A program made the position numbers and the translations under genes. Below are positions 51,553 to 63,019 of a DNA stretch of 64,000 bases, piece after piece. Source of the DNA: Plasmodiophora brassicae (lineage: Eukaryota > Endomyxa > Phytomyxea > Plasmodiophorida > Plasmodiophoridae). The DNA lies in contig JASFAU010000007.1 of assembly GCA_039704465.1 (NCBI GenBank), forward strand, positions 558,001-622,000, written 5' to 3'. Each line of letters opens with the position of its first letter. Position 1 is the first letter of the stretch. Under the pieces are notes generated by a model. That model was not told the DNA's origin and did not search any database. It was given only the letters and a program-made list of their open reading frames with translations.

Positions 51553-54500
51553 ATGGCGACATCTGGGGTCGTTGTGGCCGTCCGATGCAGACCGTTTAAT
51601 GCCCGAGAGGTCTCCATGAAGGCGACATTGATCATTGACATGAACGGGCCGCAGACGTCGATAAAAGATCCTGAGACGGGTAAAGTCTCCAACTTCGCAT
51701 TCGACTTCTCCTACTGGTCCCATGATGGGTTCGACGTTGATCCGAGCGGGTTGGCGGTTTCAAAACCAAACAACGACAAATACGCCGACCAACGCAGAGT
51801 TTTCAACGATATCGGCGTTAGCGTTCTCAATAACGCGTTCCAGGGATTCAACTGCTCCCTGTTTGCGTATGGGCAGACCGGTGCTGGGAAAAGCTATAGG
51901 TTTCACTCGCCTGGACCATAATGTCGGCAACTACTAACCTGTGTTTCATCCAGTATGGTTGGCTATGGACCTAACAAAGGAATCATCCCAATTACCTGCG
52001 ACGAACTGTAGGCTGGTGCTGCTGAATGGTGGTGCGACTGAGTGAACTGATGACCTGGTAGGTTCAAGCGTATCGAAATGAACACGGACGCGAATATGTC
52101 GTATGAAGTGCAAGTGTCCATGCTTGAAATCTATAACGAAGCCATTCAAGATCTGTTCAATCCGGGGAAGAACCCGGCAGGGGGGCTGAAGATCCGGGAG
52201 AAACCTGGTGTCGGCGTCTACGTTGACGGGTAACAAAGCATTCAGGAGTCTCGCTCGTGAATCATGTAGAGGCTTGGCGTTTCTAGGCTGATCAAGAAAC
52301 CGGTGACCAGTTACAAGGAAATCGATGCGAAAATGGAGGAAGGGACAAAGAACCGGACGGTCGCTTCCACAAACATGAACGCAACCAGCTCACGTGCTCA
52401 TACCGTGTTCACGATTGTCTTCCGGCAAGTGTCCAGTGATCCAAACAATCCAAAGGTGAAATCTGTCAAGGAGTCCAATGGTCAGTGGTGGGGTTTGCCA
52501 ATCCGACAGGTTCCTTCAGCCATAAACTGAGCACCTATTTCAGTGAACCTGGTCGACCTGGCCGGTTCCGAGCGAGCCGATTCGACAGGAGCGACCGGTG
52601 ACCGGCTCAAAGAAGGCTGTGCCATTAACCAGTCGTTGTCGGCGCTCGGTAACGTCATTTCTTCGCTTGCTGACATGGCGGGCGGCAAGAAGGGCGTCTT
52701 CGTCCCATATCGATCGTCGAAGTTAACTCGGCTGCTCCAGGTGCAAACGCGCTCCTTGCCATACGCATGCTTGATTGCACACCTAACAGTGTCAGCTGAC
52801 AGGACGCGCTTGGTGGAAACTCTAAAGTTCGTTGGCGATGATTTGGTGCTTGTCGATTTGATGCTAATGGTCTACAGACTGTCATGATTGCGGCTTTGTC
52901 TCCAGCAGACGTGAACTATGACGAAACGCTTAGCACTCTAAAAGTTGGTTCTGATATGTCCTCGAGCTAGCATTTGCTAACTGGCTTCAACAGTATGCCG
53001 ATCGTGCCAAGAAGATTCAGGTGACATTGCCGTCTGCCGACTCTGTGTTCGTGGCATTGTCTGATCGCATGAAACACAGAACAAGGCAGTTATCAACGAA
53101 AATCCCGCTGATACGATGATCCGGTTTGACAGAAGTGCTGTGATAATGTGCATTTTACAAAGCCGGTCTTCAGGAAACTGAAAGAGGAGAATGCGCGGTT
53201 GCTGAAACTTCTCGAGAGCAAGGGTATTGATGGTGGCGTGCCAGGAGGTCTGGTGGACATCCAGCTGTACCTTCACATCATGATCTCAATGACCATGGGC
53301 TTCTTTCAGAAGCCCCTGCCGCTGACGGTCAAGGCGCCTCCCATATCGCTGAACTGCAGAAAACCATCGAGGAGAACGACAGTAAGCAGGAGATGCCATG
53401 ACGTCGTATCGGTGCTTCACTCAAAACGTTGCAGGGCTAATGCAAGAAATGGCCAAATCGTGGGAACAGAAGCTGAAAGAGGTGCAGTTGCAAACCTGAA
53501 CGGCCGGACGACTGAACTGAACGCTCGCGTGCAGGCACGGGAAGCCGCTCTAGCAGCAGCACAGCAAGCCGGGCCCAGTGATGGATCTGTCAGCGTTCAC
53601 AGCGCAGAAGCCAGTCGCCTTCCACATCTCGTGAACCTGCACGAAGACCCCATGCTGTCCGAGTGCGTCGTCTATCCGTTCAAAGCCGGCATCACCAAGA
53701 TTGGACGTCCGAACGCCGACACGAAACAAGACGTAATGCTGAGCGGGCTGAACATTAAGAAGGAGCATGCTGTTGTCGAGAATGTGGACGGGAAGGTCAC
53801 TATCCGGCCCGTCGAAGGGGCCCAGGCGAAGATTTTTGTTAACGGCGACCTTGTGGCCGCTGGTCAAAGCACAGAGCTCTCTCCTGGCGATGCAGTCATC
53901 CTTGGAAACAACTTTGTCTTCAGGTTCTGCACCCGAGTGTCGGGGGTTGAGCTGTGCCTGAATACCGTAATCCGTTAGGTTCATGCCACCTGGATCAGTG
54001 GACGACTCCGCCGAATGGAAAGACTGGAACAAGGCTATGGAGGAGCTGTCGATCAAGCAAGGGTTCAGGACACAGCAGAACATGGACAAGGAAGTGTCGC
54101 AGCTGGAGCAGGAAGAAAAGAAGATGCTTCAGGAGAAGATTGCCGAGATGGAGGCGAAGATGGAAAATGAGCGTACCGAAGCCGCGCGTCGCCTTGAAGA
54201 GCAGCGGCGATTGTTCATTGAGAACGGTGGCGACCCTGAGGATATCGATACGTTGATGAAGGAGGGCGAAGAAGCGATGAAAGCCAAGGAGAAAGAAATG
54301 CAAGAGTCGTTAATGGCGCAGCGCGAATTGACGAAGAAAATCGTTCAGGATCAGATGAAGCGGAAACGGCAAACGAAGAAGATCGAGCAGGTCTCGATAG
54401 GCAAATGTGCCAACGGTTGCTGTGCCACTGAACGGTTCCGCAGGAGCTTGGACGTCTAGTACCTCTGGTTAACGAAGCGAATTCGATATCAGAGGTTCTC

Positions 54501-56112
54501 AAGAAGAATATCAAATTCGAGGCGAAACTGACAATTGAATCGCCCAACGTCGTCGACGTACTCGACGAGTTGCGCCACCTGAAAACAATCAAGGTGGTCG
54601 TTAGGGTCACCAACACGGTCAGCCAGAACGTTTGGACTTGGTCCGCCGAGAAATTCGAAAACAGGTTTCAGGGCATTCATGAAATTTGACGTGCTTGCCG
54701 TGCCCGACTGTAATGACATACTTTGTTCAGATTGTTCATGATGCGAGACCTGTACGTTAGTCGAGAAGAACGCAACAACGCTGACGATCCGTTCTACGAT
54801 CCGCCTGAGCCGTTCGAAATCGGCAAAGCGTATGTGTACCTGAAGGTACGGCGTGTTCAATGCCCGATAGTTGGCTGCGCGCTAACCGATTCGTTCCCAT
54901 CAGGCCCTGTCGCACCTGGTCGAAATCGAGAACGAGTTCACTATCGTGAATTATAAGGGCGACACCGACGGTGAGCTGCGGGTCGAGATTCTCCCCCAGG
55001 GTCCCAACGGTGAAGACCTCGACTACCTGCAGGGCGGAGCATCTGAGCTGAAAGGCATGACCGTTGGTTGGACGGTATGCCATGTCGTCGGCGATGCCGG
55101 TAATTCGTCATTGATGATTGCATAGATTCGCATTGTTCGGGCAAGCGGGCTGCCGTTGATATTCTCTCACGATGTGTCGGTGACGTTTACGTTCATGGGG
55201 GTCGAGTACACCTGTGGGCCGATGGAAGAACAGACGACACAGCCGGAATTCGCGTACGAGGCCGATATCCCACCCGCTGTCGTCACCGAGGAAACCTGCA
55301 GGTACTTCGAGAACGAAGCGATCATGTTCCGCGTGTTCGGGTTCCGCGAAAAGCAGACCGCTCTGAAGCAAACGACGCTGGTGGCACTCGGTGCCAGCAT
55401 CGGTGAGGGCACCTGCCGGCACTGTGAGAGCGAGAAGGCCTTCTTCAAATGCAACGAATGCGCACTTGAGCTGTGCGTATCGTGCGAAGACCTCCTGCAC
55501 CTGGCGCCCAGCAAGGCATCCCACAAACGAGCCCCGTTGCAGGTTCCCGCGGCATCTAAGGCGGACGTTAAGGATCCTGCAATCCCATCTCAAAAGCAGG
55601 TTCCTGGAGCACAGGCATCCATGTGCCAGCAATGCGAAGAGCAACCAAGCACCGGCCGTTGTCAGCAGTGCAACGTCTCGCTTTGCAATGGCTGTTGGGA
55701 TTTCCTGCATATGGCCCCATCGAAGGCGTCTCACACTCGTGTCGGTGAGCGATATGTCATTACGAGCGGTACCTCGGCACCTGGCGCTGGCCCCGGCTGC
55801 CAGCAATGTGAAGAGAGACCGGGAGCTGTGCGCTGCCAGGAGTGCATGTTATCGTCATTATGCATGGATTGTTTCGATTTTCTGCACATGGCGCCATCGA
55901 AGGCAAGCCATGCTCGACTGCCAGTTGGCCCTGCCGATGCACCATCACCTTCACCGGCAGCGCCTTCCGGTGCAGTCAAATCGTGCCAGTTCTGCGAGGA
56001 GCGACCCGTCCAGATAAGCTGTGCCGAGTGCAGTCAGGCGCTGTGCGCCGAATGCAACGACCTGCTGCACCTGGCGCCTTCAAAAGCGGGACACACCAGA
56101 ACAGCCGTCTAA
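51553..56112 (+). CDS. Kinesin-3 with FHA domain and four C-terminal B-box-like modules
   Basis: Eighteen exons sum exactly to 1,207 residues. The motor has [15 protein letters not shown], the P-loop [30 protein letters not shown] (switch I) and [16 protein letters not shown] (switch II), plus YADRAKKIQ at the neck. A coiled coil and an FHA domain follow ([27 protein letters not shown]), then more coiled coil and a KIF1-like C2/DUF3694-type region ([20 protein letters not shown]). The last 230 residues hold four Cys/His modules, each CxxC...CxxC...C...LHxAPSKAxH, spaced 60-90 residues. Kinesin-3 motors move vesicles to microtubule plus ends. Exons of 24 nt (52803-52826) and 27 nt (52994-53020) fall inside the motor. 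Confidence 0.9.
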
Positions 56113-56184
56113 TGAATGTCACGCGCTTGGGATCCTGCCAGACAGTAAAATCTTGCGAGGAATACTGGTCGTCATTATTATTAT

Positions 56185-58389
56185 TCAAACCCGGTGGACA
56201 CTGGAGTCGGGCTCCTGCTTGACTTCCTTCGAGGCATCGGTATCGATCGACAGCTTCTCAGTTGCCACGGCACCAAACGCGCCGCTCTTGGAGTCCATGA
56301 CAGCGTAGTGTCGTCCGACCTTTGAAGTGGCATCTCTGAGACGCTCCGAGCTGCTGATGGCGTCTCCGCTGACAGCGTGCTGGGCTTTGATCTGCTGTTG
56401 CATCTCCTTGAGCAGCTTCTCGCGCTTCTTCGCACCTGGCGCATGGCCGTGGAATACGTAGGACAATTCCCGGAAGGCTTCCTTGGCGGTCATAGGCCTT
56501 CCGAACTCGTCTACGCGGTCGAGTCGGATGTGTGGTGCCGGGTCCTGAACAACAGCCGTCAGACAAAGATAATGTAAAGAGACAGAAGAGCATCACCTTG
56601 TATTCCTCACGTCTGGCATCATGCGATCGGCCAGCAATGAGAATGGGTTTCGTTTCCCGCGTCAGACCGCGACTCCTGATTAGACGGAGGGCGTCAGATA
56701 CACCTCGCGAAGCATGCGCGACATCGTCCATGAATTTAATTTCCTACACCACAAGGTTAGTGCCAGACAAACTGGTTCGACAATGCAGACGCACATCATG
56801 GTCGATTTCTTCTTCCGTGTCCTCTTCCTCGTCCGACCCAGCCGTTTCTTGTGATGGCGCTTTTGGCTGAGGACCGTCGACATCCATGTCTTCTTCGTCG
56901 TGACCGCCGACGTCCTGCCGATATCCTCGGTTAACACCATGAAAAGGTAGACGCTGTCGAAAACGACATACCATTGCAACAGCCTCTTTCGGGGCGTGCT
57001 CCTCTGGATGCATCCCATTTTCAACCTGTACTTCCTTCCTTACAGGCCGATGCCGTTCCTTCAGTTCTTCGGTGGATACGCGAAGGTTCGTCATGAATTC
57101 AGATGTTGCAGAGAACGCCACAGTTTCAATGTCGGCTGGGTTGGCTGCAGCTGAGATTTTCGCAGTTGGCTGGGATCTCCTAGCCGGAAGCTGTTCTTCT
57201 GCCTGCTCATCGTTCTTGCGTTGCGCAACGCGCCGGGCCTTCGCAAGCGATATCTGTAACTCAGGGTCGTCGAGATCTTGTTCGAACACAAGGCCGTCGA
57301 CTAGTTGATGGGAGCGGGCATCCGACTTTTGCATGGCAGCCTGGAACCGTTCTCTTCGTGCAGCAAGTTCGGCGTTGGCAGCGTCTATCCGGGCTAGTAC
57401 GGTTGTTCGCACCGCCCCACGACTGCCGTGATCAGCACTAGGACCCAGAACTGGCTCATCATCGAGAACCAGTTTGGCACGGGCGGACGACTTCGCCGCT
57501 CTCTTCTTCTTCGACGGCTTCTTGAATGCAACCACCTCGTCCTTGGAGTAGTAATCCGAAGAGGGCGCAGCTGCAGGCACATTCGCATCGTATGCCACTT
57601 TCGCGGCAGGCTTGCTGTTGTTCAGTTTCGCACGTATTGCCCGATCGCGATCGGCAACGACATTGGTCGCTGCCGTAATTCGAATGCCCCCACGTTTAGC
57701 ATCAAGCTCGTCCTTGACTTCGTCGTATTTCTGAAGGACCCCACGTGATGCGTCGATATCGTCCTCATCACCCACTCTGGGCTTCTTCGCCTTCCTCGCC
57801 TTATTCCTTTCGACGGCTTTGGACGCGACAAGATCAAGGTTCTCCAGTTCGTCTTCGGCGTCGTCGTCACCTTCGCCGATACGTCGATCTTTCAAGGTGA
57901 GCACAACCGTCTCGCCTTCAGCGAACTCATCGGCGTCATGCCTGACACGAAGTTCTGCAGGCGGTCCCGTTGAAACTGGCCGCGAACGCTTTGGAGCAGC
58001 GGATGCACGCACAGCGGGTGTACCCTAAGAGATTACGATTAGATGACGTTTCGACGGCGCTCTGTTTGACAATGTCGTCCCTGTACCTTGGCCTTAATGT
58101 TCTTGACCCAGTCAGCAGCAGATACCGATGCATCATACTCTTCGGCGATAGACGCCCCTTGGATCGACGCATTATACAGTCGCTCCTCCTTATGGGCCAG
58201 GATTTTCGCGGCCGCCTCATCCAGGTCGGCTTTCCGCCGGCGCGCCTCGTCGACCGCGCGCGCCGCGGCGACCTCCTCACGCTCCTGCGCCTCGGCATCG
58301 TCGCGGTCTCCGCTGAGCGGCTCCATGCCTAGCTGGGCCCGCATGGCATTGGTCTCCGCCAGCGACAGCGATTTCGCCGACGACGCCAT
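56185..58389 (-). CDS. SART1: SART1/Snu66 tri-snRNP splicing factor
   Basis: Five exons (58389-58087, 58024-56972, 56914-56795, 56743-56597, 56544-56185) encode 660 residues. SART1 holds U4/U6.U5 tri-snRNP and is needed for its recruitment to the spliceosome. The N-terminus SLSLAETNAMRAQLGMEPL is the family hallmark. Then come ETVVLTLKDRRIGEGDDDAE, a charged middle part, FMDDVAHASRGVSDALRLI and the closing RVDEFGRPMTAKEAFRELSY with VFHG. It converges with the kinesin (72 bp) and is divergent from RAB28 (305 bp). Confidence 0.92.
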
Positions 58390-58694
58390 TGGCCAAACTG
58401 CAGCGACCGGCCACGGAATAACTCTGACGACGCGACGGCTGAACGGAGTGCGGCTGCTGCCCGCATCATGGGTCGGCTCAGCGATAGGAATAATCATAAT
58501 ACCGTTTGAGGAAACGAATTCGTATGCAGCTCGTATGGGTCTACAGAGGCATCCAGCCTCCAGCTGCGAGCGTTTTGGGCATGGCGTTGGGCGTCGCGTC
58601 GAGGCCGTGCCGCCGAGGCCGTGCCGCCTGGGCTGTTGCTGTGTGACGTCGACTGGTGGCAGGTCGTGGTAGGTCGTGTGGGCAGGGGCGTGGG

Positions 58695-59556
58695 ATGGTG
58701 TCCGATGGGAGCTCAGACGACGACGACGGTAACGTCCAGCTGCAGTATAAGGTCGTCGTCCTTGGCGACGGCGCCGTCGGGAAGACGTCGATATGTCACC
58801 GGTTCACGGATGACAACTTTGAGAAGTCGTACAAGCAGACCGTCGGTCTCGACTTCTTCATCAAACAGGTCGTCCTCGGTACGCTGTCCCGCTTAGCCGT
58901 TTCTATGCACTGTTGTTGAAGCATTATTGCGCCAGACTCTATGACGGTGTCGCTGCAGATCTGGGACATTGGAGGGCAGTCCATCGGTAGCCAGATGATC
59001 AAGAATTACATATTCGGCGCCCACGCCGTCCTCCTCGTCTTCGACATTACGAATTTCGAGTCGTTCCAGAACCTGGAGGACTGGCTCGCGCTTGTCAAAT
59101 CGACTTTCAACAACGCGAACCTCCCCATCCTGGTCCTTGTCGCCAACAAGCGTAAACCACGTTACTCGGATGACGGCGGTCGTTTGTACTGAAAACAGGT
59201 AACGGCAGAGGATTTGATTCACCTAAGGGTTGTCAAGAGCAGAGCGCAATCGACGTTTGCCGAATCGAACAACATGACCGTGTTCGAGGTGTCCGCGAAA
59301 TCCGGCGACCAAGTCAGCACCTGCTTCACGAAAGTCGCCGCCGACCTCGCCGGCATCAAACTGTCCCGACATCAGCTCGAAACCGCCACGGTCGGTGGGC
59401 GGCCCCCCATCCGCAGGCAGAATTGCCACTGACGCGCCCCCCTCTCTCTCCCTACAGAAGATCGTCCAGGCCGAAATCGTCAACTACCAGCAGAACGACC
59501 CAGACGAGAAGCCGATCGTTCTTGAGCAGGCCAAAGGGAAATGTGCAATACAGTAG
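58695..59556 (+). CDS. RAB28: RAB28 small GTPase
   Basis: Four exons (58695-58878, 58936-59151, 59209-59390, 59458-59556) encode 226 residues. G1 is VVLGDGAVGKTSICHRF, effector region KQTVGLDFFIKQV, G3 LQIWDIGGQSIGSQMIKNYI, G4 NKQDLIHLRVV (restored by choosing the acceptor at 59208) and G5 VSAKSGD. The C-terminus CAIQ is a CaaX box, as in animal RAB28 (farnesylated, unlike most Rabs). RAB28 is associated with intraflagellar transport and ciliary membranes. All nucleotide-binding residues are intact. Confidence 0.93.
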
Positions 59557-61493
59557 TCGGTGTTGAGTGTTGACGTGGGCGCCGGCAGTGCCGTTTTGCC
59601 GGCAGACGGATCGCACGTAGGGTGCGCCGAACAACGGTCGCGCTCATGGTGCCTGCGGGCCGGTTCACGCTCGGCACGGCGTCCACGCCTGACATAGAAG
59701 CACATCTTCTTCCATGCGCGATTGATTATACTGGCAAGGCGTCTGTTAGGTGTTGTTCCGCACGGGATGCTGCTTGGTCGCCCACGCTGATGACCGTTTC
59801 GCAGTCGCTTCTTCCATCCGACAACGTCCGTCGACGGGCCCCCTGTTATGAGAGCCACTTTCCGTAATATGTGGGCGTAGTGCATGGGAGAACGTGTAAT
59901 GATGTCAAGTTGCCAGGTGGACGTCAACTGACGGGGCAGCAAGTTCAAGTTGGGGACGATGCCAAGGTGGTTGTCGTCCAACGAGATTTGATGAATACGA
60001 GCTGGAAGGTACGCGTACTGTACAATCGTTATTCTGAGGCGGTACATTCCATTCATACTTATGTAGACGTGCGGTCGTGTAAATAAGCTCGTCGTCTGGT
60101 CGCCTGACGATGCTCTCGACGACGAACAGCATGTCCGAGAAACCGTTCCGTCCTGGCTAACACTTTCAAAACTGGTCCGCCGCGTCTACACGATGAGATG
60201 CTGGATGCGAACGCTGATTGCAATGCCTTCTTTAGATCCACGACCCCTGATAGCAACACAGTTTGCCTACTATGTATAATGTCGATTCCAAATATACGAG
60301 GTATATACTTCTTCCAGTTTATTATAGCTCACGACTGGCAGGCGCTACCGAGATGTAAATCAGTTCATTTTCTGCCCGGGAGCAAACGCAGACAAAGCCC
60401 CGTCATCATGTACAGTAATGTTTTATTATTACTCGCAACTTCATATACCACATAGGATGAGGTTAATGCAAGCGCTGGCGTTGTTTACGCAATGAACAGT
60501 CATTGACCCTGTCATACTATGTAAGTGGATGTTCGAAATGAAACAGGTGCCTCACGTCAGACCGTCACTGGCATGTAGATACTGCAAACGTATGCATGAA
60601 ACTGCTCTTTCGCCTTCTCGACGACAAGGTGTTTTTCTGGTTCTCATGCGCTCGGTGCCAGTTCGTGGGCAGGTATGCCTTTCAAGTACTAGGTGAAACT
60701 CAGGCGTAGCCAGCATGGGACACGCGCGCTTGCTATCACGCATAGGACGAATGTCGTTGCGCAATGAGGATTGAGGATATCGCGCAACGATGCGCGATTT
60801 CTTCATCGATGCATTCAGGCGCCCGTAGTAGTACGTCTTCGGGCCGTCTTTCGTTGCCAAATGACGTGGCTACTCGGGTACAAAGGACGCGATCGGTGAT
60901 ACCAGGTGTAGTGGGAAAGGATCCACTAGGGGGAAGTGAAGTGTGGCGAGGCAGCTTGCCGGAAGCTGGGTCGGCTCTGCCTTGGTGACGTCGCGGTTTG
61001 AGACACGGCGTCGATGCCGTGACACCAAAGCCGCGCATACCATTTCTAATGTAAACAAGTCGCCACTTCGGTCCTGAGCAACGATGACGGCCTGCACGTC
61101 ATCTAAGGAAGTCGAGACGGACGTCTTCAGGGTGAAGATCATCGCCATACAGATGACAACTCGATCTGTCTTGATCGTCACGTCCCGATGCCCTGCCGGT
61201 GCGTCACCAGCCACCAGATGTCCCCCTCTAACCTTTTAGTTTGGCATGTTCGTTTGCTCTCATCCTGTAGAGGAAGCCCGACTCGAGAACCGTGTGATTG
61301 AGGTAGGCCGTCCCGTAAAATTGCACAAGGTTGCAGACTTTCCATGTTCGCAATGTTCTGTCCTGCACCTGTATCGTTATGATAAAGCAAACTTCGTAAT
61401 TAACGGACGCTCCCGCGCCTCCCAGCAGGGAACAGTTGCCAATTCCAAAAATTCGGCGCGTCGTGTTCGGATTGCGCCGCGGGATTGCGAACG
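59557..61493. other. 1.9 kb unresolved; possible minus-strand fragments
   Basis: No complete gene could be assembled. Minus-strand stretches with protein-like composition occur at about 60260-59850 (containing VVDLKKALQSAFASSISSCR, RPDDELIYTTARLHKYEWN and ISLDDNHLGIVPNLNLLPRQ). Others lie at 61518-60870 (NYEVCFIITIQ, then TDRVVICMAMIFTLKTSVST). Several GT and AG sites could join them, but no frame was decisive and no family was recognised. The segment 60280-60560 is comparatively AT-rich. Confidence 0.3.
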
Positions 61494-62011
61494 ATGTCGT
61501 CGTCTGCTGCACCGCTGAGTCTCAACAAGTCCAGATGGAACATCGTCTATCCGATCTACATGGACAGCACGAAACAGATCGCCGAAGGCCGGAAGATTCC
61601 TCTTGACAAGGCTGTGCAGAAGCCGACGCTCAGTGAATGCGTCGAGCTGTGCCGGTACCTGAAGCTTCCTTTCGAAATCGAGGTTGACGTTATCGCGTAT
61701 CCATTGTCATTGCACGTGCTTAGTGTACGTCGATCAGGCGAACAAATGCTATTCCCGCGATTTCTTCCAAGTTGGACGGCTACGCGTCCTTCTGAAACAG
61801 GATGACGGCTCGCCGATCCGTCCCGACATCCGTCAACGTACAAACGCGTCTGTGCGTTAACGGCATCTTCTAACCAATCGCTGCAGGTCGCGATCTGCTC
61901 ATCATGATGGCGTCGCTGATTCCCAAACTAAAATCACGAACCGAGGCGCCGTCAGTGGAGGCACAAGCAGCGGCCAAGAAGGGCAAGAAAGGACGCAAAC
62001 ACAAGAAGTAA
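61494..62011 (+). CDS. SRP19: SRP19 signal recognition particle protein
   Basis: Three exons (61494-61682, 61738-61837, 61887-62011) encode 137 residues. SRP19 binds SRP RNA helices 6 and 8 and lets SRP54 join the particle. Family landmarks: RWNIVYPIYMDSTKQIAEGR, KAVQKPTLSECVELCRYLKL, CYSRDFFQVGRLRVLLKQDD and LIPKLKSRT, with a lysine-rich tail KKGKKGRKHKK. The first acceptor (61737) was chosen to keep the RNA-binding strand in frame. It converges with the MMTAG2-type gene (42 bp). Confidence 0.92.
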
Positions 62012-62053
62012 TGAAGACTGTTGCCGGTTGCATAATATCGCTCCGCTTCTGCA

Positions 62054-62961
62054 TTATCTTCTTCTAGGGCTTCGCGAACGATCGCGGCGGCGACCACGCT
62101 CAACGGAATCGTGGCGTCTGCGCTTCCCAAGTTCGCGGCCTCGATCTGGCGAGTCATGGCGTCGACGGCCTCGTGAGGGGGATGGCGAATCGTGACGCTT
62201 GCGACGTTCCTCTTTCTTCAGACGCTTCTCGCGTTTGCGCTCTTCCTTGGCGGCACGCTTCTCCAGCTTGCGCTGCTGTTCACCTGTGAGTCCTGAGGAC
62301 GTTGCCGGTACCGACCCCGATTGCTCAAAAGCGGCGTCGTCGCCAGTCCAGTTGGATGCAATGACTTGCTCAGCAGGACCGATTTTAGTGTGGTGGAACG
62401 AGGTACCACATCCGAGACCGCTGACGCGTTCCACGTCAAACTTCTCGTCACGTTCGATTTGACCGCGCGCGAGAATCTCTTTCATTTTCACAGTGTCGAC
62501 GCCTTCTTGCGCCTGCCGCTTCTTCCGCGGGATTGCCCCACTGTACGAACACAATGAGCACTGCTGTCAACACAGATACAGGCGCTTATCACATTTGTTC
62601 CAACAACATTTCCTGCTCTTGCTGCCTAACGACCTCTAGCATTTGTCGTTCTCGTTCGCTCAGATGCCCTGACAGGCCCGCCTTCTTCTCTTTCGCATAC
62701 CAGGTCAGATCGCGACCTAGATCGACGATCAGCAACAGACACATATACCACAGGCGCTGTCCGACTACGATACCTTTCTGCCATCGACCTAGAGGAGCCT
62801 TGACGCTGTGTCCGAGGTAATTCTCCCGATATTTATCCGATTTTACATCTTCCCATTTGAACTGATCCTGGCCACCACGCGTCCCTGCAACACGTATCAG
62901 CGTCGCACGTCTTCGCGTCGACAGACGCAGACGCACCTCCTCGTGCCGGTCCCGAATACAT
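62054..62961 (-). CDS. MMTAG2-like (Kinase_phos_N-type) nuclear protein
   Basis: Four exons (62961-62937, 62884-62774, 62716-62593, 62540-62054) encode 248 residues. A 25-nt first exon plus a 52-nt intron restores the conserved start [20 protein letters not shown], then [34 protein letters not shown] and a helical [19 protein letters not shown]. The C-terminus is basic and SR-rich ([20 protein letters not shown]). The animal homologue is multiple-myeloma tumour-associated protein 2; its molecular role is poorly known, but the SR-rich tail suggests RNA association. Confidence 0.88.
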
Positions 62962-63019
62962 TGTGTAACGATGACCCAGCGACGGAGTCCGCCACGGAGT
63001 TCGCTGCTGATCACATCCG
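62962..63019. promoter_or_regulatory. 58-bp divergent intergenic region
   Basis: Only 58 bp separate the ATG of the MMTAG2-like gene (minus) from that of the exosome gene (plus). Both start sites and leaders must lie here or inside the neighbouring coding sequence. Confidence 0.55.
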
